Assembly (NCBI GenBank): GCA_033297205.1
Contig: MU859182.1
Coordinates: 1-64,000, forward strand
Length of the DNA: 64,000 nt
Reading direction: 5' to 3'
Source of the DNA: Pseudoneurospora amorphoporcata
Taxonomy: Eukaryota > Ascomycota > Sordariomycetes > Sordariales > Sordariaceae
Shown here: in pieces, positions 40,001 to 49,699 of the stretch
Layout: every line of letters begins with the position of its first letter
Position numbering within the stretch: position 1 is the first letter of the stretch
Translations under genes and position numbers: made by a program
Notes under the pieces: model-generated
Seen by the model: only the letters and a program-made list of their open reading frames with translations
Database searches by the model: none
What the model was told of the DNA's origin: nothing

Positions 40001-40200
40001 GCTTGATGGGCAGGTGGGATTACACTGCATGGCATCGTGGAAAGTGTGCTTTTTTTCTGCATATCCATTTACGGATCCTAGAGCCTTATAAGACAAGCAA
40101 GCATGACTGTCTGTTTTACGTTTCTACCGAGAAAGGCTCTTGTACTTGTTCGGACCTGGTTAGGTCCAGAGGTACCAATGCGGTTTTCCATAAAGCTGTA
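37089..40200. other. Intergenic region upstream of APRT
   Basis: APRT promoter on the minus strand plus intergenic DNA. No gene is supported. A short purine-rich tract (gagagagagagaaaaaaaaa, near 37540-37560) is present. Open stretches at 37310-37778 and 39031-39330 lack motifs. Confidence 0.4.
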
Positions 40201-40527
40201 CAATCTAACCCTGGTTTGTTTGTTAGTCTAGTACAAAAAAACGCCCATTTCCACTCTCGAACTACTAAAAGTAGAAAAGAAATCAGGCTTCGAGCGGACG
40301 GGTGCCGTAGAAGGGACTACTCTCTTATATCTTTCTATTTTGGAAGCCTTGAATAAAGACGGAAAGAGGTATAAGAGGCTTCTGTAGCGTTTTTAACCCT
40401 TGCCATTGTCCCATAATACTTCAAACGGAAGCCAGTTTCTCTTTTAAAGGCCAATGAGAGCTCCAAATCTCCCCTACTCAACCCTTGCCCGAAGAACCAA
40501 ACTAACAAACAAACCAGTATTGAATTG
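40201..40527. mobile_element. MITE-like inverted-repeat element with TA target duplication
   Basis: The ends are inverted copies of each other: 40201-40227 pairs with the reverse complement of 40501-40527. The outer four bases (CAAT/ATTG) and an inner 17-base block (40211-40227 against 40501-40517) match perfectly, with a few transition-type mismatches between. TA lies immediately outside each end, and the outside flanks are CTG and CAG, so the empty site would read CTGTACAG. This fits a TA-targeting (Tc1/mariner-type) insertion. The interior also folds back imperfectly: ctcttatatctttc at 40322-40335 pairs with 40362-40377, and ctctc/taaaag/ggcttc blocks recur inverted. At 327 bp there is no room for a transposase and none is seen. 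Confidence 0.7.
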
Positions 40528-42567
40528 TACAGTCGTGAGTCTATCATATCATATCTGCACGTATCCTAGAACGGATTCAGCAATCGACAGACACACACAC
40601 ACACATGCACACATATAGAAAAAGAACAAAAGATAACGAATACCGTAAAGGTTCTCATAACATTACTTAACACAACCTGGAATGCAATGCAATCAATACC
40701 TGAAAGAACTTTGGAAAAGGTTGACTATCTCAAGTGTAAGTGGAAATGGAAATAATTACCTTGGAAAAAATACCAGACATTCCATGGATGGAACAAAGTG
40801 CACTGGGAAGAATGACTGACGGTTGGGGTTGGCCATCAAGGTTCTCTTCCTCGCTTGGAACTCATTTTGGAGAGGACTCATTACCTACTACTGGGTCGAC
40901 TTATCAACAGCCTTGACCAAAGTCAAATGTTGAAAAAAGAAAGAATGTTGAAGGATAGCATAGTCACTTGCATCATGGCTTACCAGATAATAAAATACCA
41001 ATGCCGTTTTTCGTTTTGGGACTGGGAGCCTTAATCATGTCTGTCATGCTGCATATGATAGAAATGGGCTTAATCTGACACGCCACTTTCCTTCCTCTCT
41101 CTCGTATTGCTGAGTCAGGCAGAATGACAATCCCACCCCACACATTCCGGAACAAGTACCCAGACTTAATTGCATGACAATGGAAGTTACACGAGAAACG
41201 TTGGCCGGCCCAAGGTCTCAGCAATTGAGGCATGGGCGAGCCAGAGCATTTACATCTCAGTACCCACATGGCGGAGTGAAATATTGTTTAGTCAGTAAGG
41301 GGGGTGGATGGTATCAGTAATGTGGATGGTACAGAAAACATGCTATATGATCTACTCTGTACGAGAGGGAGGTATTCAACCCTTCCTTCTCTTCTGGGCC
41401 CCTTTGTTCATCTCTACTCTCTATCTCACTCTGCAGTGGTATCTCTCTTTTTTTCTTAACTCTAACGCCTATAACTGAAAAAGGGGGTATGTAGCAATGG
41501 AAAGCAGGTTGGTTTGCCAAGAAAAGGCATGGCACTGTATCTGACGGTCGCCAAGGGTTGTTTATGTTGAGTTTGCGTGTATGTGTCCTCCGTGGCTCTG
41601 TGTATTTGGACAAAAAGAAGACGGATATCTTCTGCTTCGTGATTCCCTCGTCGTGGAAGCGTTGGTGTTGGTGTTCGTATCCTCGTGAAATTCATTCGCG
41701 TCTTTCCTTCTTTCCTCCTTTCTTTCCGTCCAATAATCATCATCGAAACCGTAATGTCGTGTGATTCGTTCGTGTGTGTTGTGTGTGTGGTGCATCGGAT
41801 GGACGTATGTGTGTATGTATGTCGTGCTTCTGGTCGCCCGTCACCCGTGTCGCGGATGTGGTGTGACCACCTCAGTAACCCCCCTCGCCCATAGCATCCC
41901 CGGGTCTGGGCCCAGGCCTGGGTCACCTTTCCGCACCCGCAACCGGTATGGTGATATTGTGACAGTGATTCCCTACCGCCGCGCACGCAATCAAAGGCCA
42001 TCTACACCGATTAATATAAATCCCGCGCGTATCCCCACCCTCCTTTCTTTGAAAAGGACGCCGTACGACGAACCCCACCATTCTCTTCTACTTGTCACTT
42101 CCGCTAGCCGTCAACACACGACGCCTTGTTTGTTTCCTTTTTGTGATCGAGAGCTGAGGTGGCCGTGTTGTGCTGTGCTGGGCGTGCGCATGAAATGTGT
42201 GAAGGATGGCTGGTGTGGGATCTGAGGTGAAGGGTCGTGAACGGGAAGGCTGATGGATAGTTCTTCACATCCGCATCAGTTTCCCCCATCCGCTTGATTG
42301 TCTCTTCACATTTCTTCATCCTTTTTCTTCCCAGTTGACTCTTTCGCAGTCGTAATCACCAAAGCGGCGCCGTGTCACTGACACGAACCGGTGCTCCAGC
42401 ACACACAAACCTGCGCGACAGATACCAAACCAACCCGACAACTATTTCCGCGTCCCGGTTCAACGAATAACGCGTGGTTCGCTCCCGTCCTTAACGTTCC
42501 CAGCATATTCATTCCAGGGGTATCAAACCGGTCGACCGCACCAAATCGAACAAACAGCTGCTGCTGT
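40528..42567. other. Intergenic region with AC microsatellite
   Basis: No gene is supported. An (AC)7 run at 40591-40604 continues as atgcacacata. The segment 41560-41830 is GT-rich on the + strand (gtgtgttgtgtgtgtggtg). The region closest to 42567 is the 3' flank of the minus-strand membrane protein gene. Confidence 0.45.
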
Positions 42568-44936
42568 TTAGTGAAACTGCAACCGAACAATGGAAAACAG
42601 CATATTCTGCAACACATGCAACACCACCGCCACACTCGTCGGAAGCAACTCGGGCCACACGGCAAAATCAAGTTTTCCCTCCGTCACAACATTAACGCCA
42701 TAGATGAGCTTGATCAGGCCGGAAACAATGAACCCGGCCGCCAATTCGCACGCCCAGGTTATGCTGGAGGCATAAAAGGTCAGACCAAAGTCAAAGTCCG
42801 ATGTGTCGTCTGGCTCGCCGTCGAAAGCGAAATAGGGGTATACGTCTTTGTTTGGACCAAAGTGCAGGATGACGACGCTCCCCAAAAAGGCGAGCATGGA
42901 CGCGTTCTCGGCGACGAAGCGGATGAAGACGTTGCGGATGCAGATCTTTTGGTAGGAGCCGTAGGATTGGCCGCTGAGGTTGGTGATGGACAGAAACCAA
43001 TGGACAGGGCGCGACATGAGGATGGGTGTGACGATGATCAAGGTCGTGGAGGAGAGGACTTGAAGCATCACGAACTGTTGTGGCGAGCGGAGGCGGGCGT
43101 ATAGGGCGCGGACGTAGGTCTGGTAGGTTAGCATGAAGTAGCTGTTTGAAGAGTTGGGAGGTTAGCGAGTGTTATCCGAAGTTGGGGGTAGGAGTCGGCT
43201 ACTAACAGCTTGAAGATGAAGCTTAACGGATAGCTTCCCACCCTTTCGCCCTCGTTTCCACCCAAAATCCAGCCCGTCAGCCCGTCGAGAAGATACACCG
43301 TCGACACCCATCCATAGACATAGACGATAGTCTCCAAGTTGTTATGCGGGAGCGTACGCAGGTAAATCTCGGCATACGCCTCTCCTATGACATAGGCAAG
43401 CAGGCCGATTAACAGGGCCAGACAGAACCATACGAACCGGACAAAGCTCGCGGGAAGCCATCTGCGCCTGATTCGGACGGGTACCGAAGGCCGCCGGTTG
43501 AGGCCCTCCTCAAACCCAAGCTCTGCGCCCCCGGTATCGAATGAGCCTGCCAATCCGGCCCGCCGCGTCGATTCACGGCGGCTGTTGTTTCCGGACTCAC
43601 CGGCCCACCACGAGGATGTGAAGATGCGCTGGGTTTCGGATAGAGAATGCCGTAGCTTTAAGTGACGCTCGTTGGTCATCAGGATACAGAAAGCAATGGT
43701 GACGGGCATGGCCATGATGACGAAGGTCCAGCTAATCCATGCTGTGTTGTGAGCAGTGAGCCAGCGCAGTTCGGGGATGAGGTAGAGAGGTATAGGAGCT
43801 GCTAGTGAAATGACACCAATCGTAAAGACTGTTAGGGGAAACCCGAGAGACTTGGGCCACCAGTTGAGACTGTAGAGGTTGAAGACCTTGGTGATCCATA
43901 TCAAGGCCGTCAGGTTGTAGAAGCTGTAATAGACGAAGAGGAAGAACCAGAAGTTGACCTGCACCCGCGCCGCTCCGTGGCCGGGCGTTCTGCGCCCTGG
44001 TTGTTCGCCCGGAGTTGTCGGTGGTGGTGCTGTCGAATCGCGGCCGTCGTCGTAGTCTGGTATTGGGTATTTTGGGAATGGTATCGCGCACCACGCAACA
44101 GCCTATACAGCGGTTGTCAGCAATTTTCCAAAGCGCGCAGAACAATTCCCACTCTTCCAACTTACCAAAAAGGCCGGTAATATTACCAGGACAAACCATC
44201 GACTCCACCAAGGCTCTACCACCCTCCTGATCACCGAAGCCTTTGGATGTACCCAGGTGTAGTATAACCTCCTACGAGCCCTGTTGAACTTCTTCAGCAT
44301 TACCCTCCTCGTTAAGGTCCTTCCTTGTATCGTGCCCGCGCCAAGAAACCCGGAGTCCAACATCCCATCGCCCTCGCTATCGTCTTCATCCTCGCTGCCA
44401 CTGTCGTCGAACTCCCCACCCCCTTCCGCCGCAGCGGCCATCAAGGCGCCGTACCCAACATGCACGCTCCCTCTCCACCCAGCCGACAACAACCCTTGGT
44501 GGTCGTCAGACTCCCGCCTCCTACCCGGCCCCCCAGGCATAGCCCGGAATCTCCCAAGCAACGGTGTTGACTCATTCTGGTACCGACCCTGTGCGCGCTC
44601 GGAGCCCTGCTCAAAGGAAAAGAAATTCGGCAGCGGACCCGTTTGCTGAGCAGCTAGCGCGGCGGCTATCGACGCAGCGGACTGGCCCTTGTTGCTGCCA
44701 TTGCTGCTGCTATGCACATGGCAGGGCTTGCGGCGCCCGCCGTTACGGGAAGGAGGCCGGGAGGTAGGGTTGCTCCGGGTTGAGATACTGCCGCTACTTG
44801 TCCCTCCTCCTCGGCGGCGGGACTCGCGTTGCTGATGAGGGGTGGGGCTGGGCCGCTGTTGTTGGCGGTGGTACTCGTTTAGGTGGGCGTCGAGAGGGTC
44901 TTTATCGGGTTTGGAGAAGAAACCGAATATACCCAT
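42568..44936 (-). CDS. Multi-pass membrane protein of unknown function
   Basis: 746 aa from minus-strand exons 44166-44936, 43207-44102 and 42568-43141. Both introns have good borders (GTAAGT...TATAG; GTTAGT...AACAG), and the frame is kept across each join. I do not recognise the family. Residues 1-240 are hydrophilic, basic and Ser-rich, with an acidic stretch (SGSEDEDDSEGDG). The rest contains about ten hydrophobic segments, roughly at 246-267, 308-328, 342-366, 378-398, 474-497, 512-532, 577-600, 633-650, 674-700 and 718-740. A cytosolic-type loop (about 400-470) is Arg/Ser-rich. Several intramembrane charged or aromatic residues suggest a transporter, channel or scaffold rather than a simple anchor. 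The 3' neighbour region and the SET gene upstream (same strand, 1.1 kb away) give no functional hint. Confidence 0.88.
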
Positions 44937-46079
44937 TAGACTTGCGGGTTTTCAGTAGACTGGTGGTTGTTGTCGAGGTTTTCGGTATCTTGGTTTTCGG
45001 CACTAGTATTATTTTCTGGTAGCTCGGTGCCTGATCGAGATCAAGTGGAGGCTGATGATCGTGATTTGTGCGTTGGCTCGGGGGGACAGACGTGTCGATG
45101 CATTACCGTCAACACTTGTTGTCGTGTTGTCTCTTGTGTCAAGTTTTTGTACAATAATCCAAGTTAAAGAGGGGAAGGAGGGGAAGAGACAAGGCTAAAC
45201 CGCAAAGAAAGACGCGAGTGGTGAGGGAGTGACTCGGCGGCCGTAGCGAGTGCGGTGAGAGAGAGCTTATCGCATTGATCAGCGGTCGATATCAGCGCCA
45301 ATTTCCTGAATCCAGGCCGGGGGACCGTGGTCGTGGGGTTGTGGTCCTGGCCTGATGTTTTGAGAGGGCTCGTGCGCCCCCAGAAAAACGGCGGCGGCAG
45401 CCCTATGACGGCCCACACCGCCTGGAGACGGGATCATCTGCTTTCTTTTCGTTGGATTTCATTGGACCTTCGGTTTGACATCTGACTGCAAATTCAACCA
45501 TGAACAGGGACAAGTCGCATTATGCCAATTTCGAGAATCTTCACTGTCATGCAGAGCATCAATCACCAACTGAGCGCCCAACACTCTGAATGGAGCTCCA
45601 TCACGAGCAATCAATGACAATATCGCCGATGACAGTACGCACAAATTCACCATAGCAACACACCATGGAATTCAATAATTGGAAAAACTGCGTTCGTTTC
45701 TGTAGAGCTCTTCATGCGCTGTAAGTGAACAACGGCGCAGTCCATCCCGAACTCTCGATATTCTCACCACTTGCTGTCTTAAGAGTATCATTGCTAATTG
45801 ATCCCCAGATAAAGATGAAAATTGTGTAACGAAGCCAAAGATATCACTCATGTCCGCCCCCCTGAGTAAAGAAATGTGGTGTCTCCTGTCAATCGACGTT
45901 GTGTTACCACGACTTTCGCCGACCACCAGCAAATCGTCATGGAAAAATGCACATCAAGTCCAGGGTTAGGGTATTATCACCCTGCTGTTCGAACCTCCAA
46001 GAAGACCAGCCCACAGAGCATCTCCAACTCCATCTCCCTATCCCAAACACGGCAGCGATATTTCCCACACTCTCGCCAC
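44937..46079. other. Intergenic region between membrane protein and SET genes
   Basis: About 1.1 kb holding the promoter of the membrane protein gene and the 3' flank of the SET gene, both on the minus strand. No gene or distinct signal was recognised. Confidence 0.5.
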
Positions 46080-47363
46080 CTAGTTCCAACCGTTCATCTC
46101 GCGCTTCTTCTTGATTGCCAGGTCTTGATCCGTCACGCCCTCGCACCCACCGCAACAGCACCGGAACCCGTACCGCTCATAGAGCGACATGGGATGTCCG
46201 CCATAGCTGATGAACAGCTCCGAGCCAGCCTTAACAACCTTGCTGGTAGTCATTCTGATTGGATTCGGGTTCTGGCCATCAAAGTCATAGAAAACATTGG
46301 CCACCGGCTGGCAAGCGTGGTTGAGCCTTGATGCGACGTTGTACACGCTGATGATATTGTTGTTGACGTAAGGCGGGATAGCAAATGAGTTTGCGGCCAC
46401 GATCGCCCTGATGTGGTTGTAGTCACTTCCGTCGCGACTCTTATAATTACCCGGGGGAGTGTACAATCGCATAAACGTTTCCTGGTCTTCCCCGGAGAGC
46501 TTAAGGAAATCGGCATAAAAGCTGTCGCGAGCCGTCCTTAGGAGAGGCTTTTCAATTAGGATCACCTCTCCTATCCTCAGGTCTCTGATGGCGAAGGTTC
46601 CGAAGCCTCCGTGCTTGGATAGACAGATTTGAAAGTTTTCAGAGTATGGGTGGTAATCTGGGGTGTCTGGGATGGCGATAACTGGTCCATCGTACTTCCC
46701 ATCCTTTTCGCTGGAACTTTTCTCTGGCTCAACATCCCCAAGCGTCTCCAAAAATTGGTTGATCTTGTCCATCCAGTTGGGAGAGCTTAGGTCCAGGTCA
46801 TCTAAGGAGAAACCTGGGCCTGAATCTTCGACAAGGGAGGGGTGGCTCAATGACTGATCTTCCGCTGGTGTCTTTGGAGAGCTGTCAATCGAAGACATGG
46901 GTGTTATGCTGCTGCCATGGAGATCGCCATCGTCTGTCTGCGACCCATCTTGCTTCCTGGGTGTTTCGGGGGGACTTGGGGTTGAAGACGCCGATGTCAA
47001 GCTCGTATCATGATGGTTGATATCGTTGGCTTGGGTGTCATCTTGGTCCCGGATGGTGTTGTCCGCCTCTGTCGGCTCACTGTATGCGACTTCGACAATA
47101 TCACTTCCCGGGTGGTCGTCCAGAGCTGAAATCTGAGGGAATGTGTTAGTATCCCAGTGATAAAATTTTGTGGGAATGGAACTCACCTCGAGTAAATCCC
47201 AATCACATTCTTCGTCCGGCAGAGGTATATCACATGCGTCCATTGACGGCACCGCCAAGCTAATGTCCGTTGTGACATCTGAGTCTCCCGATGTTTCAAC
47301 CGTGAGGGGGCGAATCGAGCTGAGATCCGCTACGCTCATTGGACTGTCAGATGCTCTGTCCAT
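46080..47363 (-). CDS. SET-domain protein
   Basis: 409 aa from minus-strand exons 47187-47363 and 46080-47132; probable protein-lysine methyltransferase. Residues 1-215 are acidic and Ser/Thr/Pro-rich, without a domain. The SET domain begins near 219 (SKHGGFGTFAIRDLRIGEVI) and includes the NHxC-type core (SRLNHACQPVANVFY, near 329) and ELFISYG (near 363). A cysteine group (CCCGGC, near 382) resembles a post-SET zinc site. Substrate and site are unknown. The 54-nt intron (GTGAGT...CTCAG) is a multiple of three with no stop, so retention would add 18 residues. ATG 47363 is the first ATG in the probable transcript, but the frame stays open upstream to about 47494 and carries a duplicated coding-like segment. 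The true start may therefore lie further 5', joined through the acceptor at 47487. Confidence 0.87.
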   Translation of the reverse strand: MDRASDSPMSVADLSSIRPLTVETSGDSDVTTDISLAVPSMDACDIPLPDEECDWDLLEVSSIPTKFYHWDTNTFPQISALDDHPGSDIVEVAYSEPTEADNTIRDQDDTQANDINHHDTSLTSASSTPSPPETPRKQDGSQTDDGDLHGSSITPMSSIDSSPKTPAEDQSLSHPSLVEDSGPGFSLDDLDLSSPNWMDKINQFLETLGDVEPEKSSSEKDGKYDGPVIAIPDTPDYHPYSENFQICLSKHGGFGTFAIRDLRIGEVILIEKPLLRTARDSFYADFLKLSGEDQETFMRLYTPPGNYKSRDGSDYNHIRAIVAANSFAIPPYVNNNIISVYNVASRLNHACQPVANVFYDFDGQNPNPIRMTTSKVVKAGSELFISYGGHPMSLYERYGFRCCCGGCEGVTDQDLAIKKKREMNGWN

Positions 47364-47408
47364 CGAAGGCACGATCTGGCTGGGGCTCGTGGTGATATCT
47401 GAGTCCCC
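47238..47408 (-). repeat. 120-bp-period tandem duplication across the SET start codon
   Basis: Minus-strand segment 47408-47358 aligns with 47288-47238 at an offset of exactly 120 bases (40 codons), with about 36 of 51 bases identical. The encoded strings are GDSDITT...VPSMD upstream and GDSDVTT...VPSMD downstream, in the same frame. The upstream copy lies almost wholly 5' of the first ATG. Confidence 0.75.
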
Positions 47409-47626
47409 AGGTGCACTTTGGGAGAGGTTAACAGTGGGTTTTGAAGCCCTCTTGACGTCGATAATGGAAGTGTGGTAAGTGATATCCTGTACGAAAAATC
47501 ACCAAAATTGGTATGAATATGACGCAGGTCAACCAAAATTGTGAGTTAAGTGAGCGTTACGGGTAATTTGTGGTGTTGAAGGAGGAGGAAAAGGGTAAGA
47601 GATGGGAAGCCTGGATATCCTGCGGT

Positions 47627-47635
47627 TTATATAAA
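47627..47635 (-). promoter_or_regulatory. TATA-like box upstream of the SET gene
   Basis: A palindromic tttatataaa lies about 265 nt upstream of the chosen ATG and is followed, in the minus direction, by a pyrimidine-rich stretch suited to a transcription start. A leader intron with donor GTAACG near 47560 and acceptor at 47487 is possible. No ATG occurs between this box and 47363. Confidence 0.4.
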
Positions 47636-49553
47636 CCTATCTGGATCAAGACTAAACAAGCAGGTCGATGGTTTGGCAAGAGTGAACCTCTTGGTGTTTA
47701 CAGTTTAGACCACCACGGGATGGGGTAAGATGGATCGGCGGTGGGCTCTCATCTGGTCTTTCCTAGCGTGGCTAGGTAAATATGAGACTGAGGCTAAGTG
47801 AGATGAGGAGGTGGCTGCATCCCATCAAAAACATTGAGCCATGTTCTGCTCCTGACCCTTTCTAAGCAAACAACAAACATTAGACCAGGAATTGACGTTG
47901 GTCCCATTATACCCCCATCGGACGAATTGAGTCAATTGGCGCCTCAACGTCAAGATTGGTCACTATAACTTGGAGAACACCACGACACGACAGATAGCGG
48001 ACGATTTTAGTACAACGCGCACGGCCACATGCAACAGCTCCTAGCTTATGCGATTTTGAGCATGCTGTATGCTTTTTGCCTGGCTGTCCAAAGCTCGATG
48101 AGCCAGCATCTTTCTAGCGACGAAAACCATAGCGCAAATCAAGGCAAGCGCAATCGTCACCGCATCCTCATCTGGAATCGACACCATCAAGCTTCAAAGG
48201 CAGCCTGTGCGTCACTGAAATCTCTCTCATCTCTACAGCTAACTTGATGCCACGACTCACCATTGAATTATTCATCGGCTACTGTCGCTGTTGCTGTTTG
48301 AGCGGAACAGATATGCGATATTCCATTGTGGGCGATGCTGACTTTGTCACGACTTAATGGGCGACGCGTCCCTCTTCCAGCATCACCCAAAGTCCATCGA
48401 TACTTCCGTTTAAAGTTGGATTGGCCAACTGAAGCGATTCTTCAAATCATCGGCCATGTTTCATGAGGGACGTTCCCAGAAACCCTCTTGAAGGTGATGG
48501 ACGGATGGAACCTCTTTTTGGGTCATCATACCCATCGATACGAAATGTTGTCCAGGAGATTCGAACCACAACAATATCCAAAAAGATCCACGGGTTGTCC
48601 ATCGATAATCTGATAGGTGGCGTTCTGTTCTTGTGTTATTGTCAAGATGAGCGAGTGTTCACCATCTTACGAATCATCGAGGCCACAGTGTCACGAAACA
48701 GCCACCCATCCCTTCTTCTCGTCACATTTGTCAAGGACATGGATTTCTAAGTGCTCAATCCGTGTGCAACGACTTTTCCTTGAGGTAAAATTGGACGGGG
48801 AAGCCGGTCTCGTGATGCGCGTACAGAAACTTGGTATCGGTCTCACGCTCCAACACGTCACCTTCTCTAGGTGTGGCTCCAGCCAATTTCCAGAAAAAAA
48901 GGGGTTTATCGACTTTCTGGCTGGTCTCATCTTGAAATCGGCTTCGGAGTTTATTCTAAGACAGTCTATGCAAGCCTTAATTAGTCTAGCGCATGCCACA
49001 ATTGCGCCGCTGTGAAGACACCAGTTGAATAGTCCTGGATGATTGCAAGGAACAATGGCGAGTGCCAATTATGTGACAGTAGCACAGGACTCGACGGGCA
49101 CACACGGTTCCTGACATTGCCCTCGGATCACAGTCATACCTGCCAACGCGCTGTTGTGGCACGAACAGGCTTTGGGATTTGCTCGTACATGTACGGGTCT
49201 TTCTGTTCATCCTAAGGGTTCAAAGCAATGACTGTACTCGACCATCATGGGAAATCAGCCGCGTTGACTGGTAGTACTTTGAGCTCTTCTCCGGAAATCA
49301 CTCATCACGATGCCATCAAATTGTCCATACCAGGCGTAGCATCATCCATGCTGACTACCGGTGGTGGCAGATCTGTATGACACCATGTCCAAGGTATGTC
49401 TTCCCAGAACCGGTATTTAAATGCGGGTGAAGCTTGTACGCTTCGGAACGGCCGAACGAGAAAACAAGGCCCTACTGACAGCAGGGTCCCTGATGGTAAT
49501 CGAGGAAGGTCAAGTGGCAGCCAAGAGATATCTTCCCCATACTTCGGTCTCTC
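47636..49553. other. Divergent intergenic region between SET and secreted-protein genes
   Basis: Shared upstream region of two divergently transcribed genes. Open stretches around 48460-49070 overlap on both strands and show no motif or codon bias. No gene is supported. Confidence 0.45.
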
Positions 49554-49560
49554 TATATAT
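49554..49560 (+). promoter_or_regulatory. TATA box of the secreted-protein gene
   Basis: TATATAT in the context ctctatatatcttg, about 140 nt upstream of ATG 49700. Transcription would start near 49585-49600, giving a leader of about 100 nt. Position and sequence fit a strongly expressed fungal gene. Confidence 0.5.
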
Positions 49561-49699
49561 CTTGCTCTGATCAATACCCCCTTGGTATAGGAAGCAAATC
49601 AGCCCTTCACACCAAAACACTACGCTCGTTTACATTACACAAAAGTCTGGATCATCTGTCACCATCAATTACCAAGGAGATAGCAAGTAAACAGACACA

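Noticed and set aside
48463..49068. Overlapping open frames on both strands in the SET/secreted-protein divergent region.
   Set aside because: No domain, no codon bias, and neither strand offers consistent splice junctions.
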